This document shows positions 15,792 to 25,327 of a stretch of 36,612 bases of DNA, piece after piece. The stretch comes from Oscillospiraceae bacterium (GTDB taxonomy: Bacteria > Bacillota > Clostridia > Oscillospirales > Oscillospiraceae). How positions within the stretch are numbered: the stretch's first letter is position 1; each line of letters opens with the position of its first letter. The stretch is taken from the NCBI GenBank assembly GCA_031260605.1, contig JAISLF010000075.1, forward strand, positions 1 through 36,612, read 5' to 3'. Below the pieces are notes generated by a model. That model had not been told where the DNA came from. It saw only the letters and a program-made list of their open reading frames with translations, and did no database searches. The translations under genes and the position numbers were made by a program.

Positions 15792-18700
15792 ATGGCTGAA
15801 AAACTTAAAACAACAGAAACGTCGGACCCAAATGAACCAGCGAACACATCTAAACAACCCCTCAATTTTCAAAAACTCACACCAACTGATGAAGTAGAGC
15901 TTGGTACTTACCTCAATGCATTAGATTTTGTTTTTGAAAATGATGACTTGACAAATGTTGCAATTTCAGGTGCATACGGCGCAGGCAAAAGCAGCATTTT
16001 AGAGTCATATAAAGCGCGACGATCAAATAAGCGGTTTATTCATATTTCGCTTGCTCATTTTGAAACAACCGAGAGCAAAGAAAAGCAACAGAGCAAAACA
16101 ACGCCACCCGAAATTAAGCAGGCAGTACTTGAGGGTAAAATACTAAACCAGCTTATTCATCAAATTTCACAGAAAAATATACCACAAACAAATTTTCGCG
16201 TAAAGCGTGAAGCAAAGCCGCACAAAATAATATCTTGGGCAATAGGAGCTGTTCTATTTGCATTGCTTCTTCTGCATACCATCTTTTTTGAAACCTGGCA
16301 GACCTATGTAGAAAATCTAACACACTTTTGGCTGCGACAGCTATTGAGTCGGACAACCAATAGTAGTGTTTTGCTTGTAACAGGACTATTACTTGCCGTT
16401 GCAATTGGCTTGTGTGTGTTTCATATTATCAAAGCACAAATCAACCGAAGTATATTAAAGAAAATAAGTGCAGACAAACTTGAAATTGAAATATTCAAGG
16501 ACAGTGACGATTCTTTTTTTGATAAATATCTCAATGAAGTCCTCTACCTTTTTGAAAAGTGCGATGCCGACGTTATTGTGTTTGAGGATTTAGATAGGTA
16601 CGATGTCAACCATATATTTGAACGATTGCGTGAAATCAATAGCTTGATAAACGCTAAGCGCAAAAAAGGGCGTATTAAAGAGCAAAAGCCGCCGCTGCGT
16701 TTTCTATACCTGCTTCGTGATGATATATTTACCTCAAAGGACAGGACAAAATTCTTTGATTTTATTATTCCTATCGTTCCAATAATTGATGGTTCAAACT
16801 CGTACAACAAATTTATTGAGCTATCAAACAACACCCAAGCTAAGATTTTTGACGATGCCTTTTTGCGCGGACTATCGCTTTACATAGACGATATGCGTAT
16901 ACTGAAGAACATTTACAACGAATATCTGATTTACGAAAGCCGCGTTAATAAGATTGAATTGAATCACGATAAGCTGCTTGCGATTATTGTGTACAAAAAC
17001 CTATTCCCGCAAGATTTCAACGATTTGCAATTGAGGAAAGGGTTTGTTTTTGCACTGTTTGATGAAAACAGAGTTAATAATATTAGAGCTAATAAACTTA
17101 CTGCGCTTAATGAAGACTTAAAAAAAGCACGCGACGCATACCCAAAAAACAGTAAGATAGAGGACAAAATAGGTTCAGATGCTGAAATGGTTGCGATTGA
17201 ATCCGAACTTGGAGAAGCTAGATTTGCCACACTTAAAGAGTTAATAAATCCAGGAAACATTGACGAAATTTTTGCAGTTACAAGCACAAATGCTGTCGGC
17301 AAACGATTTGACTACACCGCCGTTCGCAGCAATAAGTATTTTGACTTGCTTAAATACCTAATCCGCGACGGATATATCGACGAGTCGTACACGGATTACA
17401 TGACTTACTTTTACCCAAATAGCCTTACTACGAGAGATAAAATATTTCTGCGCAGCGTAACTGACCAAAAGCCTAAAGAGTCAACCTATAAGTTGGACAA
17501 CCCTGAAATGGTATTTGCATGGTTAAGCGAAAGGGATTTTGAGCAACCAGCGGTGGTAAATAATGACTTGCTTTTTTTCTTGTTAAAGAGCTGCGCAAAA
17601 TTTCAAAGAGTAATAGAAGACAGTGGCAAAGATGAAGCTGTTAGCATGGTTTATAATAGTTATGAACCATACTTTGAAGAAGACAATTCAATCGAAATTA
17701 AGCGCTTGGTAAATATGCTTTACCTTTTTCCAAAAACTGATATGGATAATTTGTTTGATTCAGTGAAAGATGTTCAATTAAACTATCTTGTTAACTGTCT
17801 AAATGCGTTTTATGCACCAAAATTATCGCACACTAATTCAGAGACTTTTGTATTTAGAACTCTGATTGCCACGGATGTAGATGATATGTTAACCGGCAAA
17901 CAAGACAAACCTATATTTCTTGAGTCTCACCTGAAACAATACATTTCTGCACACAGCTCATTAATCTCTCGTAAAGCGTTTGACAACCTTGAAAACCTAT
18001 ATGGTACAGGAGTAAAGGATCCGTCGAAAGAAGTTGTTGGCATTGCCCAACTACCTGATAAGTTTGTAAAAAAGCTAATCCGTATTGGCGTCCGTTTCAC
18101 AGATCTTGACCCTGAGCAAGCGCGACAGTCTATTTTTGAGTTAGTTTACTTACACAACCTATACGAACTCAACTTTGGCAACATTTCGAGAATACTTAAA
18201 TCCGAATACGGCATAACAAGTGATGAGGATATTGCACACAAAAGCTATACGCTTATCCGCTCAAAGCCCAAAAGTTCGCTTGCGATGTATGTTAAGGACA
18301 ATATTGATGGATACATTGCTGTGGTACTTGATACGTACGACGCTGAAATTGATGACGAACGAACTGATGCACTCGCTATACTTAATAATGAAAATGTGTC
18401 CGAGGAACATAAGGCGGAATACATTAGAGTTTACAAACGTATTTGGTATCGCTTAACAGACATAACTGACAAATCACTTTGGCAGTTGCTTATTGAAAAC
18501 AAGCGCGTGTCACATAATGTCCAAAACACACTTGACTATTTCAGCTATTGCGGATACGAACTAACATACGAATTACGAAGATTCATAGTTGACAGTAATA
18601 TCGATTCGCAAGACTATACGACCATTCGCAAAACATATGACGACGAAGCTTTGCGGGAGCTCTTCAACGCCGTTATTAAGTGTAACGACTTGGATAATGC

Positions 18701-19523
18701 ATACTATAGCCAAATCCTCAAATCCCTCGATTTCTCTTATTCCAATAGCTTTGACATTGAGGATATCTCGGACGATAAAGTTCTGATTTTAGTAGATATT
18801 GGAGTTATTCGAATGGCAACCGACTCGCTGCTATTTATGCGTGAGCATTACCCCAACGCCGTTTTGCCATACATAACGAAAAATATTGAAAAATATATTA
18901 CCGAAATTATTGAAGGCGATAGCTTTGAGTTTGACCTAAAAGAGGTGCAGTGCGTTGTTGCAAGCAATGAACCCGGCGTAACCGACAAACGCAAGCAACG
19001 TCTGCTTCACGCATTTTGCAAGCCAATAACTGCCCAAAACAAGGCTCATTCAGACACAATTAAGGAGTATATTTTGCTGCACAACCTTGACACCGGCGAT
19101 CTGCAGCACTTTATTTTAGTCTATTCACGCGAAAAGGCAAATACAAAATCTGCAATTGAGAGAATCACGGTTAGTAACATTGACGCTATTTTTGAAAATA
19201 GCTATACTATTGATAAAGCCTTGGTAGATAAACTTTTGTCGTGCAGTGACATACCTGCCGACACCAAGCAAAAACTGTTTGCACTATTATTGCCGAATTT
19301 TGACATAGCGCAGTGCACACAGTATTTGCAACAGCTAAAGTTGAACGATTTGCTTAGCTTATTTGACGGAAAACTCCCGCTTATTCACGATAGCGACATT
19401 AACGAAAGAATACTTAACATTTTCAAAACCAACAACTGGATAAGCAGCTTTGCGCTTGATAAGAAATCGACCGATTGTTTCCGTCCATATATACGAAAAT
19501 CAGCCACAAGAGACTGGGCTTAG
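15792..19523 (+). CDS. YobI-family membrane P-loop NTPase
   Basis: A protein of 1,243 residues, close to the length of Bacillus subtilis YobI as I remember it. The ATG at 15792 follows GAGGG. Walker A is GAYGAGKSS (about residues 59-67), and a Walker B-like VIVFEDLDRYD lies near residues 261-271. Between them are two hydrophobic segments (about 147-167, 193-214) joined by a short loop, which place the NTPase at the membrane. The C-terminal 900 residues are helical without a domain I can name. The gene is clearly more AT-rich than its surroundings, which suggests transfer. It lies upstream of an exported anchored protein, an LHH toxin and a SUKH immunity gene; yobI-like genes near toxin/immunity loci have precedent. 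Its molecular role is unknown. Confidence 0.75.
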   Translation: MAEKLKTTETSDPNEPANTSKQPLNFQKLTPTDEVELGTYLNALDFVFENDDLTNVAISGAYGAGKSSILESYKARRSNKRFIHISLAHFETTESKEKQQSKTTPPEIKQAVLEGKILNQLIHQISQKNIPQTNFRVKREAKPHKIISWAIGAVLFALLLLHTIFFETWQTYVENLTHFWLRQLLSRTTNSSVLLVTGLLLAVAIGLCVFHIIKAQINRSILKKISADKLEIEIFKDSDDSFFDKYLNEVLYLFEKCDADVIVFEDLDRYDVNHIFERLREINSLINAKRKKGRIKEQKPPLRFLYLLRDDIFTSKDRTKFFDFIIPIVPIIDGSNSYNKFIELSNNTQAKIFDDAFLRGLSLYIDDMRILKNIYNEYLIYESRVNKIELNHDKLLAIIVYKNLFPQDFNDLQLRKGFVFALFDENRVNNIRANKLTALNEDLKKARDAYPKNSKIEDKIGSDAEMVAIESELGEARFATLKELINPGNIDEIFAVTSTNAVGKRFDYTAVRSNKYFDLLKYLIRDGYIDESYTDYMTYFYPNSLTTRDKIFLRSVTDQKPKESTYKLDNPEMVFAWLSERDFEQPAVVNNDLLFFLLKSCAKFQRVIEDSGKDEAVSMVYNSYEPYFEEDNSIEIKRLVNMLYLFPKTDMDNLFDSVKDVQLNYLVNCLNAFYAPKLSHTNSETFVFRTLIATDVDDMLTGKQDKPIFLESHLKQYISAHSSLISRKAFDNLENLYGTGVKDPSKEVVGIAQLPDKFVKKLIRIGVRFTDLDPEQARQSIFELVYLHNLYELNFGNISRILKSEYGITSDEDIAHKSYTLIRSKPKSSLAMYVKDNIDGYIAVVLDTYDAEIDDERTDALAILNNENVSEEHKAEYIRVYKRIWYRLTDITDKSLWQLLIENKRVSHNVQNTLDYFSYCGYELTYELRRFIVDSNIDSQDYTTIRKTYDDEALRELFNAVIKCNDLDNAYYSQILKSLDFSYSNSFDIEDISDDKVLILVDIGVIRMATDSLLFMREHYPNAVLPYITKNIEKYITEIIEGDSFEFDLKEVQCVVASNEPGVTDKRKQRLLHAFCKPITAQNKAHSDTIKEYILLHNLDTGDLQHFILVYSREKANTKSAIERITVSNIDAIFENSYTIDKALVDKLLSCSDIPADTKQKLFALLLPNFDIAQCTQYLQQLKLNDLLSLFDGKLPLIHDSDINERILNIFKTNNWISSFALDKKSTDCFRPYIRKSATRDWA

Positions 19524-19566
19524 CAGTTATTGACCTCATTTATAACGACTTCAGGAGATTTCTGAT

Positions 19567-20853
19567 ATGAAAAACAAAAGCAAGTTTTCATCCTTCCGAT
19601 TGCTATTATGTTCTTGTCTGGCAATAGCAATTATCATATGCCCACAAGCGTCTTGTGCCGTGAGCGGCGGCACTGTTAGTTACTTTGGTGAAGCAGTTGT
19701 CTGCAAAAAGGACAATGACTTTAAGCCAAATATAAGCATTCCGTCAATTCCTACGGATAATCCGCACTTCGCGTAGAGTTTGGGTCAGTTCTACGTCAAA
19801 GGCTATTCGGATAAATCCGGTACAGAGGATAATGTGTTTCTCAAGACCGTCGGCGACCAAATCGAATTTGGGTTTAGATTAACGCAAGATATTGATGTGT
19901 TGAACGGCAATTTAAATATAAAGATCGTCAATGACAATATGAGTATTGAAGACCCGCCGCTTATAAAGACAAACATTGGACGCGGTACGCTTGTTATAGT
20001 CAAGACGGATTATCAGGGAAACAAAACGCAAAGTGAATACACAAACTTTTTAGAGGCAAAAAGTGTTGATGCAGACACAAAAGTTGGAATTTTTGAGGAA
20101 GGTGACTATCGCGTAGTCCTTGTATACGAGATTCAGAAAGTAAGCGGACTGTTTGGCTTTTTTAAGAATTATTACAACTACCGTATGGAATCAAGCTTCA
20201 AAATCAGAAACGCAAACAGTATGCTCTTCATCCAAGACACAAAAACCGGCAGTGAGTTAGCAAATGAGGACTTTACTGAAAGCGGCTTCAAAATTGATTT
20301 AGCGCAATCTCATTATCTGCACGTTAGCGCAAAAAAAGAAGTGTTAAATGATACGGGTGATGGGATTGTAGAGGATATTCGTTTCAACACGCTTGTGAGT
20401 GATGGAACTGTCTTTACTGCTCCGGGAAAATATACGCTTACCGTCAGTAATGATTATAATGATATGAAAACTCCAAAGGTCATCTACATCGGAGTGGACT
20501 ACAAGATAGTTAAAGCAAGTGTTGTAAACAATACCAGTGTACTTGCTATTAAGCAAGCCCTTGACGACGGAGCAACACTGTCTGATAACTGGAATATTAT
20601 CAATGCACCTGAGTCTTTGCCCACACGGTCCCCGGAGCTACCGACTTTACCGGCACAAACTTCACCTGAAAGTTTACCGGACAATTCGGTTACTCCCGAT
20701 ATAACTCCTGAAATTCCTCTCGATAATGGCGAACAAAATGCGATAATACTTTGGAGTGGCATCGGAACCGCGATATTAATAATTGTGCTTGGTGTAGGTG
20801 CTTTTGTCTATGCTCACATGAAGAAAAAACATCACGAGGAGGATAAACTGTGA
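19567..20853 (+). pseudogene. Exported membrane-anchored protein with in-frame TAG
   Basis: The ORFs 19567-19776 and 19780-20853 are in one frame, separated only by a TAG at 19774-19776 (HFA, stop, SLGQFYVKGY). There is no ribosome-binding site before the second part, so it reads as one gene of about 428 codons. AGGAG precedes the ATG at 19567. There is a signal peptide (ending around PQASCAVSGG), an extracellular region with a repeated-strand character, a Pro/Thr/Ser-rich linker (SLPTRSPELPTLPAQTSPES) and a C-terminal membrane helix followed by KKKHHEEDK. I recognise no enzymatic domain. The end overlaps the next gene's start (GTG at 20850), so they are co-translated. Confidence 0.65.
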
Positions 20854-22103
20854 AACGACTGATAGCATTAACCCTATGCCTTGCGTTGCTGCTCGCAAGC
20901 TGTGAACCGGGGACAATGGCACCCACAGCACCCGATGGACAAACAGCCGGGTTACCTGAAGCCCCAAACAATTCGGCTGATACCGCACCGACAGAAGCTG
21001 CAAATGAGCCGGTAATTCCAACTCCGGAAGACAACTTTCCGGGACTTAACGCCGCCGTCTTGCTGCGGTCTGTTGAGGACAGCGTCTACGCAAATATCAT
21101 TGCAGAACTCGACAGCGATTTGTACTTTGTTGAAAACGTAAGCGCGATATACATTTCGCAGGAATACATAGACGAATTGTCATATAACTCACAGGCAAAT
21201 ATCTACTTCGGCTATACTCTTTCTGAACTTGAAGAGCAATTTCAGGGCGCAAAATTTGTATTCACGCTCAGAGATGATGGTCAAACTGCTGTGAAAGAAT
21301 TTGAAGAGTATGACGACACTTACGACAGAGTAATCAGAAATGTCGCAATTGGAACAGGCGTAATATTATTGTGCGTGACGATTTCGGTTGTTACCAGTGG
21401 TGGTGCTGCGCCTGCGATATGTGCCATCTTTGCGGCGTCGGCAAAAACAGCAACCATAGCTGCTATTTCCGGTGGTCTGTTCAGCGGAGTTACCGCGGGC
21501 ATTGTTACGGGTATTCAGACAAAAGACTTCAACGATTCATTAAAAGCCGCCGCGCTTGCGGGCAGCGAAGCATTCAAGTGGGGTGCAATAACAGGGGCAA
21601 TCTCCGGCGGAGCGACAGAAGCCATTGCGCTTAAAGGCGCGACGCTCAATGGGCTTACGATGAATCAAGCTGCTGTTATCCAACATGAATCGAAACTTCC
21701 ATTGTAGCTGATTAAAAACTTCAAGTCAGTTGATGAATATAACATTTATAAGAGTGCAAATTTAGTGCCAAAAACTTTTAATGGTAAGCTATCTCTAATC
21801 CGTCAAGTTGACCTTAATCGCATCGACGAAGCTGGACGCGCAAATGCACAGAGGATATTAGAAGGATTGTCCCCACTTGACGACATGGGAATAGCGTATG
21901 AATTACATCACATTGGGCAAAAAACGGATTCTCCTCTTGCAATATTAACAAAAGCTGAACATATGTCTCCTGGCAATAACACGATATTTCATAACACATC
22001 AATTGAGACTGGAGTACACGCAGAAATTAGTACTGCTGCTTGGCAAAAAGAAGTTAAAGAGTTTTGGAATGCTTATCTTAACCTATCACAAGAAGGATTC
22101 TGA
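20850..22103 (+). pseudogene. Lipoprotein polymorphic toxin with LHH nuclease domain, in-frame TAG
   Basis: The ORFs 20850-21707 and 21765-22103 lie in one frame, split by TAG at 21705-21707. Without the stop it is a 417-residue protein. The N-terminus is a lipoprotein signal (LLLASCEPG). A hydrophobic, Gly/Ala-rich segment follows (IGTGVILLCVTISVV; GGLFSGVTAGIVTG). The region IQHESKLPL, stop, LIKNFKSVDEYNIYK is the linker seen before C-terminal toxin domains of clostridial polymorphic toxins. The last 110 residues hold LHHIGQ...LTKAEH, the signature of the LHH group of the HNH/Endo VII nuclease fold. The GTG start overlaps the previous gene. The SUKH gene three bases downstream is the expected immunity partner. 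Confidence 0.75.
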
Positions 22104-22105
22104 TT

Positions 22106-22495
22106 ATGTCCGAATTTGTTGCGCTGTTGCACTCAAAACCAAATTTTCGAGCAATAATTGGTGCGTCCAACGAGCAAATAAATGAAGCTGAAAACGCGCT
22201 GGAGTTGCAGTTTTCTGATGAGTACCACGAATATTTAGCAGCCTTTGGCGTTGCCTCGGTTTATGGACACGAATTCACCGGGATTTGCGCATTTCCGCGC
22301 TTGAATGTTGTTAACGTCACCTCGGAAGCAAGAGCACTTGAGGGAAATATTCCTGCGGACTGGTATGTTATCGAGCAAGCGCATATAGACGGCATTGTAA
22401 TTTGGCAGTCAAGCGCGGGCGAGGTATACCAAACAATGCCGAATGCACTGCCGACAAAACTATGCGATTCGCTATACGAATATCTTGAACTGTAG
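22106..22495 (+). CDS. SMI1/KNR4 (SUKH) family immunity protein
   Basis: A protein of 129 residues starting two bases after the toxin stop codon, with GAAGGA upstream. The ASNEQINEAENALELQFSDE then YHEYLAAFGVASVYGHEFTG pattern is characteristic of SUKH-1 proteins, which neutralise C-terminal toxin domains, often nucleases. It probably protects the cell from the LHH nuclease. The gene is intact although the toxin gene is interrupted, so it could also act as an orphan immunity gene against siblings. Confidence 0.85.
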   Translation: MSEFVALLHSKPNFRAIIGASNEQINEAENALELQFSDEYHEYLAAFGVASVYGHEFTGICAFPRLNVVNVTSEARALEGNIPADWYVIEQAHIDGIVIWQSSAGEVYQTMPNALPTKLCDSLYEYLEL

Positions 22496-22547
22496 TTTGT
22501 AATTGTGCTCACATCGGAATAATAGAATTGAAATTGAAAATTAACTA

Positions 22548-22576
22548 TTGATATAATTCCGATAATGTGGTATACT
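22548..22576 (+). promoter_or_regulatory. Promoter of the truncated Fic gene
   Basis: TTGATA, 17 bases, then TATACT, 25 bases before the ATG at 22602. Confidence 0.6.
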
Positions 22577-22601
22577 GTTGGAGTGAAAGTGAGGTATCCA
22601 T

Positions 22602-23003
22602 ATGGAATTTATGACTGCGAAAGAAGCGGCGGCGCGTTGGGGTATTTCCGACCGCCGCGTAAGAATCCTTTGCGCCGAAGGAAAAATTGACGGCGTAACA
22701 CAAAAAGGGCGGGCGTATTTGATTCCCGCAGATAGCTTAAAGCCTGTCGATGGAAGGGCATATCGCGGTGTGGAATTATCGGAACAATATGCTCCGCTGT
22801 TCGCTGCCGTTGATGCACAAAAAAGTGAGCTTGACCGCCGCCGTCCCTTAACGCAGGGGGAACTCCAACGGCTGCGTGATGAATTTTTGGTGGACTTCAC
22901 CTACAACTCCAACGCTATCGAGGGCAACACTCTAACGCTTAAGGAAACGGCGCTGGCGTTGGAGGGTGTGACCATCGACAAAAAGCCGCTCAAAGACCTT
23001 TAA
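22602..23003 (+). pseudogene. Fic family protein, N-terminal part only
   Basis: A frame of 133 residues. Residues 1-50 form an excisionase-like HTH (TAKEAAARWGISDRRVRILC), a known N-terminal add-on of some Fic proteins. FTYNSNAIEGNTLTL carries the inhibitory (S/T)xxxE(G/N) motif that blocks ATP binding in Fic AMP-transferases. The catalytic HPFxxGNGR core is absent: the homology stops at KPLKDL, exactly where a truncated immunity gene begins on the other strand. This looks like a deletion or recombination joint near 23000. The remaining piece might be expressed but cannot transfer AMP. Confidence 0.8.
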
Positions 23004-23105
23004 TACATCAAATACAAAATCATATTGCCACGCCAATTCGCGAACACCTATACACTGCAAATCTAAAGCGTTTCTGATCAGGTTTTCGGGAAGGAGATTA
23101 GTCAT
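22932..23105 (-). pseudogene. Truncated immunity-protein-like gene
   Basis: It begins at an ATG at 23105 preceded by AGGAGGG at ideal spacing. The first 38 residues, with LIRNALDLQCIGVRELAWQY then DFVFDVLKVFE, resemble the starts of immunity proteins that follow clostridial toxin tails. From about 23000 the frame runs antisense into the Fic remnant and stops at 22932. It is too short for the ORF track. The strong ribosome-binding site and the toxin-tail ORF just upstream support a real but broken gene. Confidence 0.55.
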
Positions 23106-23116
23106 TATATGCCCTC

Positions 23117-23281
23117 CTACCGATTAGGCTGAAACAGCCTATGGTTTACAGTGACTCCGTCAGGTTCGATGATATACTCGAATACTCCTGCCTGCCCATT
23201 GTATGAGCCAGGTATTTCTATTTTGGTTCGTATAATACCGTCACCGCCAAGTCCCCTGAAAAATATAGGTATTTGCCTCAT
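23117..23281 (-). CDS. Short ORF resembling a polymorphic-toxin C-terminal tail
   Basis: A protein of 54 residues whose ATG overlaps the TGA of the upstream lipoprotein (ATGA at 23278-23281), so it is translationally coupled. GVFEYIIEPDGVTVNHRLFQ matches, from memory, the extreme C-terminal motif of several polymorphic toxins. It is followed by AGGAGGG and the start of an immunity-like gene, the normal toxin-immunity order. It may be a toxin fragment left after deletion, or a genuine small protein. It is below the length of the ORF track. Confidence 0.5.
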   Translation of the reverse strand: MRQIPIFFRGLGGDGIIRTKIEIPGSYNGQAGVFEYIIEPDGVTVNHRLFQPNR

Positions 23282-24438
23282 AAAAACTCCACGCCGGTTA
23301 CTGCGTCAATCAGCACCCAAAAGGTTCGTGTGCCCTCTGAGGCGGGGTACATAGCGACGGCGGGGATTGGATATTTCTCGATTATTGCAAACAGCCAAAC
23401 CGGCTCAAGCCATTGCTGCGACAGTGTTGATTTGTAGAAATAGCGAAGCTCGACCCCTGCAATTGTATAGTCATTGTCGCTGATAATGTCGGTATACTTG
23501 CCTACCACAGCGTCTATTGCCGCGCCGCCTGAAATAATTTCTACTTCAGACAGAACCTCCGAGTCTTCACGGCAAATTGCTTTTGCCTGCAAAAACACAC
23601 AGCCGCGCGGCGAATAAATCGCAATTGCCTGTGCGCCGCCGACATACGCCTCGGATTGTAAAGAAATATCCATTGTGTTTACATCAATACCGTAAAAATC
23701 CGCGGACGCGCTGCTTTTGAAAAATATCAGGTAGAAATCGTCCGCTTCTGTCCAAATAAGTTTTTTTACCCGCTCATTTTTTTCCGGGTCAAGGCTGAAT
23801 TCATAAATATCTGTCAGGACGTTATCCGTCCACCACCTTTGAAGCTCGTTATGGTCAATTGAATACACCTTGTCAAGCGAAATGGCGGTAATGCCAACCG
23901 ATGCAAAGTCGTTTTTCGCGCGCTCAACGGTTTCTTCAACAGTCGCAAACGGCAGCTCAACATTTTGCGGCCAAGTATTTAGATTGTAATCTAAATACTC
24001 AGGATTCCAACGCAAAGTGTGAGAAATATATCCAAACACGTATTCTGACGAAATGCCGTACATAAATTCAGATAAGTCCTCAGGATATTGCAAGAAAGCC
24101 GCATCATCGTCACGCTTATCAAAGTTTTTGTCATTGTGCAGCTCTTCAGCCGCCGCCCTGCCGCGCTCAAAAATCGCCTCTAACGCGGCGATGCTTACCG
24201 TTTCAACCTCTCTTTTGATTATCCCGACGGTTCTTTTTTCGTTTAGGTCAAAATTGATGACCGCGTTTATATGCAAATTATCCGCGTAATCCTCTTTGAT
24301 CCTGTACGGGAGGGGCTGTGCGGTATTTGCGGCGTCGGTTTGTTGTGCGGGCGGAGTTTGTTCGGCGGAAGGCGCAGGGGAATTGTTGCAGCTCGCAAGC
24401 AGCAGGCTGAGCAGCAGTATCGGTAAGAATTTCTTCAT
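23278..24438 (-). CDS. Lipoprotein of unknown function
   Basis: A protein of 386 residues. The N-terminus MKKFLPILLLSLLLASC is a lipoprotein signal with lipobox LASC; a Pro/Ala/Gln-rich linker follows. The mature part is acidic and probably extracellular, with no motif I can assign. The two-lobed layout, with repeated strand-rich segments (YGIDVNTMDISLQSEAY, WLEPVWLFAIIEK, TFWVLIDAVTGVEFL), loosely recalls YycI/PepSY-type regulatory domains, but that is a weak impression. Its stop overlaps the start of the toxin-tail ORF. It lies downstream of the sigma/anti-sigma pair on the same strand but beyond a terminator. Confidence 0.65.
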   Translation of the reverse strand: MKKFLPILLLSLLLASCNNSPAPSAEQTPPAQQTDAANTAQPLPYRIKEDYADNLHINAVINFDLNEKRTVGIIKREVETVSIAALEAIFERGRAAAEELHNDKNFDKRDDDAAFLQYPEDLSEFMYGISSEYVFGYISHTLRWNPEYLDYNLNTWPQNVELPFATVEETVERAKNDFASVGITAISLDKVYSIDHNELQRWWTDNVLTDIYEFSLDPEKNERVKKLIWTEADDFYLIFFKSSASADFYGIDVNTMDISLQSEAYVGGAQAIAIYSPRGCVFLQAKAICREDSEVLSEVEIISGGAAIDAVVGKYTDIISDNDYTIAGVELRYFYKSTLSQQWLEPVWLFAIIEKYPIPAVAMYPASEGTRTFWVLIDAVTGVEFL

Positions 24439-24566
24439 TTGTATAGCTCCTTTGGTGTGTATGTTTATTGGTGTCTTGTGTCTCTACCATAATAACGAAT
24501 AAGCAATAGCAAATATTGCAGCATTTTAAGAAAAAAACTTTGTTTTTTTGAAAACAGTAAATATTC

Positions 24567-24610
24567 AAAAGCCGTAAATCGTTGCTGTTACGACAATTTA
24601 CGGCTTTTTT
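24567..24610. terminator. Terminator after the sigma/anti-sigma operon
   Basis: AAAAGCCGTAAAT and ATTTACGGCTTTTTT form a 13-bp stem with T runs on both strands, 18 bases past the anti-sigma stop codon. Confidence 0.8.
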
Positions 24611-24627
24611 AGGACTGCAAATTTTTT

Positions 24628-25326
24628 TTACTTTTCGGAAATCTTCTTTACAGATAGTGCAACTTTAAGCAATTCGTCTTTATCAAGCGTCGCAGAAAGA
24701 ACAAAATCATACTCCTTTGCTTGCCAGAAAATCACCGTGCCTTTATCAGGCGGTAAGATTTCGAATATGTGGTAGTCAACCCCATTGCGGGAAATCACAG
24801 AATACTCAACATCTTCGTTATCAATATTAGTCTGTCCGGAACCAATAGGATAGGCATCAAACGCAATATACTCTTCACTCGTATACTCGTAAGCCAAAGC
24901 GGTTACGCCCACAGCATATACAGCGTTTGTTAAAACAAAATCATCAGGTATTTTCGTCGGCCGCCACTCGGTGTTTTGTGCGGTTCGCTCACTGTCGTAG
25001 TCGCTGAAGCTTGCAAACCTGCTTGTCCACTTTATCAGCACATCTTTTGCGGCGGCTCGAATACTGCTGTTTGTCAAAAATAAAATTGAAATGGCGGCAA
25101 AAACGGTAATAATGGCGGCAATAGGTCGGCGAACAACACGCCACATACGGTGCGCGGCGGAACGATAACGCTCGCGTGAAAACAAGCGGTGTATTTTTTT
25201 GTCAAGCAGTGCAGATATGTTTATCGCGCTTTTGTCGTTTTGCAAGTTTTCTAAAGCACGCTCATGATTTTCAATAATCGCAGCCTTTAGAATTGCCTCT
25301 GCAACAGCAGTGTTTTTAATGTTCAT
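24628..25326 (-). CDS. Anti-sigma factor-like membrane protein with DUF4367-like domain
   Basis: I chose the ATG at 25326 (232 residues), which follows GGAGG and lies one base after the sigma stop codon; the track's earlier start is inside the sigma gene. Residues 1-85 are cytoplasmic and helical. One membrane helix (about 88-105, IAAIITVFAAISILFLT) follows. The extracellular domain has IPDDFVLTNAVYAVGVTALA then YEY and IFWQAKEYDFVLSATLDKDE, the layout of DUF4367 proteins encoded next to ECF sigma factors. It probably holds the sigma factor at the membrane until an envelope signal arrives. Confidence 0.75.
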   Translation of the reverse strand: MNIKNTAVAEAILKAAIIENHERALENLQNDKSAINISALLDKKIHRLFSRERYRSAAHRMWRVVRRPIAAIITVFAAISILFLTNSSIRAAAKDVLIKWTSRFASFSDYDSERTAQNTEWRPTKIPDDFVLTNAVYAVGVTALAYEYTSEEYIAFDAYPIGSGQTNIDNEDVEYSVISRNGVDYHIFEILPPDKGTVIFWQAKEYDFVLSATLDKDELLKVALSVKKISEK

Positions 25327-25327
25327 A

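Noticed and set aside
19774-21707. Genetic code change with TAG as sense
   Set aside because: Several intact genes in the window end in TAG in the normal way (for example those ending at 2968, 19523, 22495, 30717, 32789, 33636), so global recoding is unlikely.
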